A DNA stretch of 64,000 bases from Trema orientale (lineage: Eukaryota > Streptophyta > Magnoliopsida > Rosales > Cannabaceae), in assembly GCA_002914845.1 (NCBI GenBank), contig JXTC01000250.1:103144-167143 (forward strand), given 5' to 3'. Below are positions 58,341 through 64,000 of this stretch, piece after piece. The stretch's first letter is position 1. Every line of letters begins with the position of its first letter. The translations under genes were made by a program, and so were the position numbers. The notes under the pieces were generated by a model. The model saw only the letters and a list, made by a program, of their open reading frames with translations. It searched no databases and was not told the origin of the DNA.

Positions 58341-59453
58341 CAGAGATGTCAAATGGGTCGTGCCGACACGTCCCGTGATTTATAGGCCCGCTCGTGCCTC
58401 GTGTCGTGTTTAACACGACCCAACAAAATATCGTGTCGTACTCGTGCTGGCCCAAGTTTCAAAACTCTAGGCCCGGCACGGCCCAAAAGCACAGGCACAT
58501 CTCGTATTATACTCGTGCTCGTGTCATGTCGTGCTCATGCTTGTGCTTGTGCGACTCATATTATGTCGAGCATAGTGAGCCCAATGTATTAGCGTATTTT
58601 TTCGTCTGACTTCGATCCATCTATTAAAAATTATTTAATTAAAATTTTATATTTTGATTTAAAACAATAACAAAAATATGTAATATATCCATAATTATTT
58701 GGAAAAAAATATTCAATTGAAAATCACTAATAAAAATCTGTTTTTGAAATAAAGAACAAGAAAAGTGAGTTTATTTATAAGCAAAAATAAAAAAGACATA
58801 AAAAAATTTCAAATATAAATAATATAACAAAGTTCTTGGGTAGAAATATTATTCTTTTCGTCAAAATAATTTGAATACATCCTAATTAGATTGATTCGTA
58901 CCTAAACTATTATTATTTGTATATTTTCAAAACTTTATTTAGTAAGGAATGTTTTTTTTTTTTCCGTTCAAATTATGCAAATTAGCATATGTTCTATAAA
59001 AGAACAAATCTTTAAATTTTTAATATCGATTTAGTCATTTTAATGTGAGATTCAGAATCAATTTTTATTTAGCATTTGGCCTTTTCTACTAGTAACTATT
59101 AGTATTAATTTTTTTTACATGTAAAAATGGTCATTTAAGTAGATAAAAAAAATTTGTCATTTAAGTCTTTAAGATTGTTAAAGTAAAAATAAATACTTTT
59201 TAAAATACTTTGAGTCGTGTTTTTCGTGCTTTTTGGGTTGTGTCGTGCTTGTATCTAGCTCGTGTTGTGCTCATGTCCAAGGTCATGTCGTGCCGTGTTA
59301 GCCCACAGTGCCCAAAAATTAGACTCCGGTACGGCTCAATACCTCTTGCCGTGCTTAGCACGGCTCAAAACCACTTCGTATCGTACCGTGCTCGGCATAG
59401 AATTTTTTGTGTTGTGCTCTTGTGCCAAATGGGCGGCCCATTTTACATCTCTA
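58341..59453. mobile_element. Non-autonomous hAT element
   Basis: Ends CAGAGATGTCAAATGGGTCG and its inverse (GGCGGCCCATTTTACATCTCTA) form imperfect terminal repeats. It is flanked by an exact 8-bp duplication, ggttaaac, at 58333-58340 and 59454-59461. This is the hAT signature. Both subterminal regions (about 58355-58560 and 59210-59410) carry dense copies of CGTGCT / CGTGTCGTG words, the kind of array hAT transposases bind. The interior is AT-rich with no transposase frame. The open frames over the ends are only low-complexity products of these words. Confidence 0.88.
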
Positions 59454-59461
59454 GGTTAAAC

Positions 59462-59825
59462 TGCTAAAAAAAAATCATGCAATTTGGGTGTTCTACAATT
59501 TAAATCCTGAAGTTTAGAATTTACAAAATAAATAATAAAATTAAGAATTTCTGAAAATTAATACCCTAAATTGACTTTTTGAATAACTTTAATTTGTAAA
59601 AAGACAATAATATCTTCAAAATTAAGGAGAATAATAAGGATTAATCTAGTTTAAATGTTGGATATTATTGTTTTCTCGTTACTAAAATTGGTCAAAAAAT
59701 CAGTTCAAGGTATTAATTTTTCTGAAATTCTTAATCTCAGCCCTCAGGGGATTATTTTATAGAGTCCAAACTTCAGGGTTTAAATTACAAACATTCAAAC
59801 TTCATGGTATTTTTTTGTAATTCAC
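59462..59825. mobile_element. Fold-back MITE with about 120-bp arms
   Basis: The left arm (tttaaatcctgaagttt ... taagaatttctgaaaatta) is the inverse of the right arm (taatttttctgaaattctta ... aaacttcagggtttaaa). The left tip appears to continue beyond the hAT element, so the hAT probably inserted into it. Non-coding. Confidence 0.7.
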
Positions 59826-60170
59826 CCAAGAGTTTAAGTGTGACTCGTGCTGAGTTTAGTTTATCAAAAATATAATTCAGCTTAATTAAATAAATAGCTA
59901 GGTAGAGGATTTTTTTTTTTTTTTAGGAGCTAGGTAGCGTTAGTGATATATTTTTTTTCCTTTTTATACTTAAGTATGCATAAAAAGAAATCTTGTAGCT
60001 GTGTTCTATACATGGGTGACCTAGTTCCAGGCTTCTAGCATAGAAAAATGGATTATAATTAAGTTCTCATTTTACTAAACTTTTTTTATGAAAAAAAAAA
60101 TTAAAAAAATAAAAGAAGAAGAGGGAAGTATAATATGGAGGTGAAAAAAGGGTTTCTATCACTTTTACAT
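59826..60170. other. Intergenic, no gene seen
   Basis: AT-rich. Nothing recognised. Confidence 0.4.
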
Positions 60171-60209
60171 ATAAAAAACTAAAAGAATTACAAAAATACA
60201 AAACTCAGG

Positions 60210-60515
60210 TTTTTTTCAAAATTTCGTACGGTTTTTATTAGAAAAATATCATTTTTTAAAAAATATTTAGAAAAATACCATTTTTAAAAGTAGTTACTGG
60301 TTACCAGTTGGAAACTTGTTACTGGTTACTAGTTATCAGTTATATACTAGTTATAAATATATTTGATTACTAGTTACCAGTTTTTGAAAACTGGTTACCA
60401 AAAACTAATTACTATTTTAAAAAACAACATTTTTCTAAATAATTTTTAAAAAATAGTATTTATCTAATAAAAATTGTACCACACTTTAAAAAAACTTAAG
60501 CTATCGTATTTTTCA
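60210..60515. repeat. GTTACC fold-back repeat (locus C)
   Basis: The left arm (tttttattagaaaaatatca, then tttagaaaaataccattttt) pairs inversely with the right arm (ttttctaaataattttt, then agtatttatctaataaaaa). The centre, 60285-60410, is an array of gttactggttaccag / actagttaccag words. It has the same plan as locus B at 27830-29060. Confidence 0.7.
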
Positions 60516-62150
60516 AATTTTTTTCTAAATTATCGTATAATGTCTAATTTCCTCGGCAAAAAAAAGAGTAGTGGTAGAGATAGTCCTAAATCTCAAACTG
60601 AAATAGGAAGACGGAAAAAATAAAAATGATCTTTAGAAACAAAAAAAATATAAAAATCAATGACAACCAAATCGACAATTCTTGATTTGCAACAAGTTTT
60701 TTCTTCTTTTTTTTTTTTTTTTCGCTCAAGTATTTGCAAAAAGTTTTTGGTTATGGGAGAACTTGTGACGTTCTACATTTACTGGTAGAGACGGGATGTG
60801 CCTTGATCCGACCAATTAATGACACAACATGTTTTTTCTTTTTGTTTTCGTTTTAGAACTTTTTATTATACAAGTCCTAATAAGGTTTGTTTCTCATTTT
60901 ATATATCTGTAGACTGTATTCCTGAAAGAAGATCACTACTTCATTAAAAATATATTATTTATATTTTAATATAACACGATATTCTCATAATTAACCTATA
61001 TATTATATGCAGTCACAATTATATATTACAACAAGCTCTTCTCAGATCAAGTACCTGGTGTTACGGATTTAAATTCAAAAACATATCTTCCTTTCCTACT
61101 TAATTTGTGAAGTTTAAAAATTTACGAACAGGAAGGTGTGATGAGAACATGCACTCAATAATAATTAGTACAGATTTGGTTTAGCGCCCAGTACAATTAA
61201 CATTCTTCGTTGTGTTTGCATGTGAGAGGTTAATTAAATAAACTTAAGCTCACATGTTAAACTTACAACTTACATTAGAAACCACAAATTAGGGTAAGCT
61301 ACCAAAGGAAATATAAAGGTTTTATACAACAAGTTGCACACTTGCAGAAATTCAAACTATATATATACGTGAATTTATGTATAATATAAATTTATGTATA
61401 CTATATAGTGATCTTTATGTGTGTATACGTATTTATGTAGCCATCAATACTAATTCGTACGATCATGAGGCATAATTAGTGGTAATGCATCGCACGTCGT
61501 CTTTCTACTCAAGGTCCATCATCTCATCAAATTGTATCTCTTATTTAATTTTGGTTATTTTATTATATATTCTATTTTATTATAATTTTCGTTAGATGAT
61601 TCTTACTTAAAATATACGTAAATTTATGAGATAAAAATTGAAAAGAAAAAACTTAGCAGTATTGGCTGAATTCATATCGTTAATTCATTTTAATTTTAAT
61701 TTTTAAATAGTTTTATAAATTAATCCATTTGCAAATTGCATATTATTAGTTGCATTGTTAATTAAATATTATTAGATGAATCATATGTCTAGAAATAATT
61801 TAGTTTGGCGACTTCAAAGTTGGGTCGCTTTCATGGTAGAGATTATTAATTAAGTAATTTATTTTTTCTTTTGATCTTGTTGTTGATAACTTTATATAAA
61901 TATATATATATATATTTATATGTATACTCGCTTTTGCTTTCCGCTTTTCTCCTTGATGTGTATAGCTTTGGTTAATGACGGGTCAGGGTGAGGTTCATTT
62001 TCGTTGCCATATATGTATATTCCTTTGTCTCAATAAGTAAACAAAAAACAAATAAAACAAAAAAGAATTAAAGAAACTCCAAAGAAGCCCTACCAGCAGA
62101 TTCATTACTATTAGGTCCGTTAATCATGTATTACCGAATATAATGAATTT
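60516..62150. other. Intergenic, no gene seen
   Basis: AT-rich. TA runs near 61898-61920. No feature recognised. Confidence 0.4.
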
Positions 62151-62163
62151 TCAATTAATTACG

Positions 62164-63332
62164 TGAGGTGGTAATGCGGAAGTTGTAAAAATAACACAAG
62201 ATATTTTTACTTGGTTCAGTTATCTCCCGATAACCTACGTCCAAGGGGCCACGCCCAAAGAATAAATACTATTAGTAAAATTTGAATAAATACAAACACC
62301 AATTTGACTTATACAATAAAAGACTCCCTGTTTTGATTGTTGCAATGTGGATGTATTCCTTCACTAACGTGTCTAGCGAGCACCACTCGTCTTAGGTTGA
62401 CTTCGTTCTTCTGAAATCCCTCCAGATACTTGAAGTCGATCTTCTCCCGAAGACAATCAGCACCTCTCTCGGAGCACTCTCACTCAAACGACTAGGACAC
62501 CTCCTAAGTCTAAAATATGGCTAAAAGAAAAACCTTTCTTTTACAACTGAAATACAATAAGTGGTCTCTCTACCTAAAGCTACTCTTGAGTGGTCTTTAA
62601 ATAGAGAAGGGAGCAAGTCTTCACGTGTATATCTGCCAAAGAATAATTAAAAGCATTTAATGTTAATTAGAAGACTTGCAAGATCAGCCAAGTTTGTTAC
62701 CAAACTTAGAAAAACGGATTTGGAAAATAACTGCTGATTCTGTCCACATGTTGCAACATGATCTGTCAACCAGTCATGTTGTAACAGAAAAGGAAACTCA
62801 TGTTGTAACAGAAAAGGAAACTTTCAGATTACTTTCCTGAAACAAAATAATCAGTTACTCAAACATGTTTGACAGCTAATTGCAAGAATTAGAGTAACTT
62901 TGAACAATGAGAATCAGTACAAATGAGTTAAGGAAACTTCCATAAAAGATATTACACATATAATATTCATTTAAAAGAATTTTCTCAGTGAAAAATAGAC
63001 ATATACTCAAAACAAATTATGATAAGAGATACTTACCCATTCTTGCTTAATTGAATATGTCTATGCATTAATAAGATCATATTTTTATGATTGACAATAA
63101 TACAAATCGTGACCTAAAGCATATAGAAGGAAAATATGGAAAATGCTGAAAAACCTATACGGAAAATACTGAAAAATTATTCAGATCAAATATTTAGTCG
63201 CATGTTGTAACATGACCATAAAACTAGTCATGTTGTAACATGAAGGTTGCCAACAGATTATTTGCTCTTTCAATTACAAAATTATGATCCTTAAAGCACT
63301 AATCAATTAAAGTCTTAACTACTAGCCTAACA
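62164..63332 (-). mobile_element. LTR, probably solo Copia type (fossil)
   Basis: Read on the minus strand it starts TGTTAGGCTAGTAG and ends near ACCACCTCA. It carries the segment shared with the LTRs at 23534 and 30637 (here acttggttca ... aacctacgtccaagg). No second LTR or internal region is seen. No matching target duplication was found, so the edges are approximate. Confidence 0.55.
62747..63242. repeat. CATGTTGTAACATG palindrome cluster
   Basis: Perfect or near-perfect 14-bp palindromes occur at 62747-62760 (CATGTTGCAACATG), 63201-63214 and 63229-63242. Half copies begin at 62775 and 62799, inside a 24-bp tandem duplication. All lie inside the LTR, where such repeats often act as enhancer-like units. 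Confidence 0.7.
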
Positions 63333-64000
63333 GTTGTTTATATTACTATCCTTTATATTTTTGTTTACCTATTTCATATGAAACACTGTTTAATTAAAGA
63401 TAGCAATATTCTTATATAAAATTTGTTTGTAATTGCATCTATATTGTATATTATTGTGTGAGATCCACGTGAGTCTATTATGAGATTCATACTAATTATA
63501 AATAAATAATCCATGTTAGATATAGACACGTTGATGAAAGTGCCCATATTGCAAAATTCTTATTTTATACCTCATGCTCCATGGACCTAGCTACCTCTAA
63601 AGATATAATCATACATAGTATTTTTTTCTTCTTTTTTTTTTTTTCACTTTTCAATTTTTCAACTTCATGGTATTTGTGTAATTAATTTATGAACAATAGT
63701 TTCCAAGAAGCTGCAGAGTAGCCCATCAGAAAGTGAGAGTGAAATGAAAGATTAATTTGAACGGTTTTGAACATTAATTTGAAAACCCTTTTTTTTATCT
63801 CTTTCTAGACATCTTCAAACCGCGTCCGTGTGGGGACTATTTAATTTGTAATTTTCTTTCCTTTTGATTATTCTCTCATCTTCTTCTTCATGATAAACTA
63901 GGTCAAGAAGAACGAGAATATCAAATAATTAGAGGGAAACACATTGATGATGTTAGGTGAGAAACAGACAATATAAAATATATATATATATATATAATAT
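63333..64000. other. Intergenic, no gene seen
   Basis: AT-rich to the window edge, ending in (TA)n. No gene recognised. Confidence 0.4.

Noticed and set aside
58394-59467. Cys-rich open frames at both ends of the hAT element
   Set aside because: They are translations of CGTGCT word arrays, not proteins.

Overview
This window is nuclear DNA of a flowering plant, most likely a core eudicot and probably a rosid. The evidence is AT-rich intergenic DNA, short GT-AG introns, plant-only gene families (CIPK kinase, GIF coactivator, group III WRKY) and a dense layer of small plant transposons. Two assembly marks are present: a single N at 16122 and a 40-base N gap at 18067-18106.

Six intact protein genes can be read with complete exon structures: a CIPK9-like calcium-sensor-regulated kinase (minus, 12733-16802, 14 exons, 440 aa); a small two-helix membrane protein of unknown function (plus, 33437-33799, 120 aa); a DHHC S-acyltransferase resembling PAT12 (minus, 35736-38747, 7 exons, 310 aa); a GRF-interacting factor of the GIF2/GIF3 type (plus, 42263-45431, 4 exons, 211 aa); an intronless membrane-anchored methyltransferase-like protein (plus, 47492-48397, 301 aa); and a group III WRKY factor (minus, 54596-56816, 3 exons, 358 aa). 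A decayed NAD(P)H reductase gene of the DFR/anthocyanidin-reductase-like family lies at 52032-54031, tail to tail with the WRKY gene.

From memory, the CIPK9, PAT12, GIF and methyltransferase genes look like an ancestral block that in Arabidopsis is split between the tops of chromosomes 1 and 4. They are not an operon-like pathway; the link is conserved position.

The rest is repeat-rich. Region 1-12 kb holds tRNA-derived SINEs, several MITE families, a small Copia-type LTR element inserted inside a MITE, and a tandem duplication that carries another MITE. Region 17-33 kb has no intact gene; it holds a Copia remnant, a solo LTR, and a family of fold-back repeats built around GGTTACC-like motifs. 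PAT intron 1 holds one MITE inside another. Region 58-64 kb holds a hAT element with an exact 8-bp target duplication, fold-back repeats and an LTR with repeated 14-bp palindromes. I found no multi-gene novel system. The most unusual structures are the GTTACC fold-back family and the small LTR element with TA...TA termini. Exon coordinates come from reading splice sites and frames by eye. Family names rest on recognised motifs and memory of relatives, not on searches.
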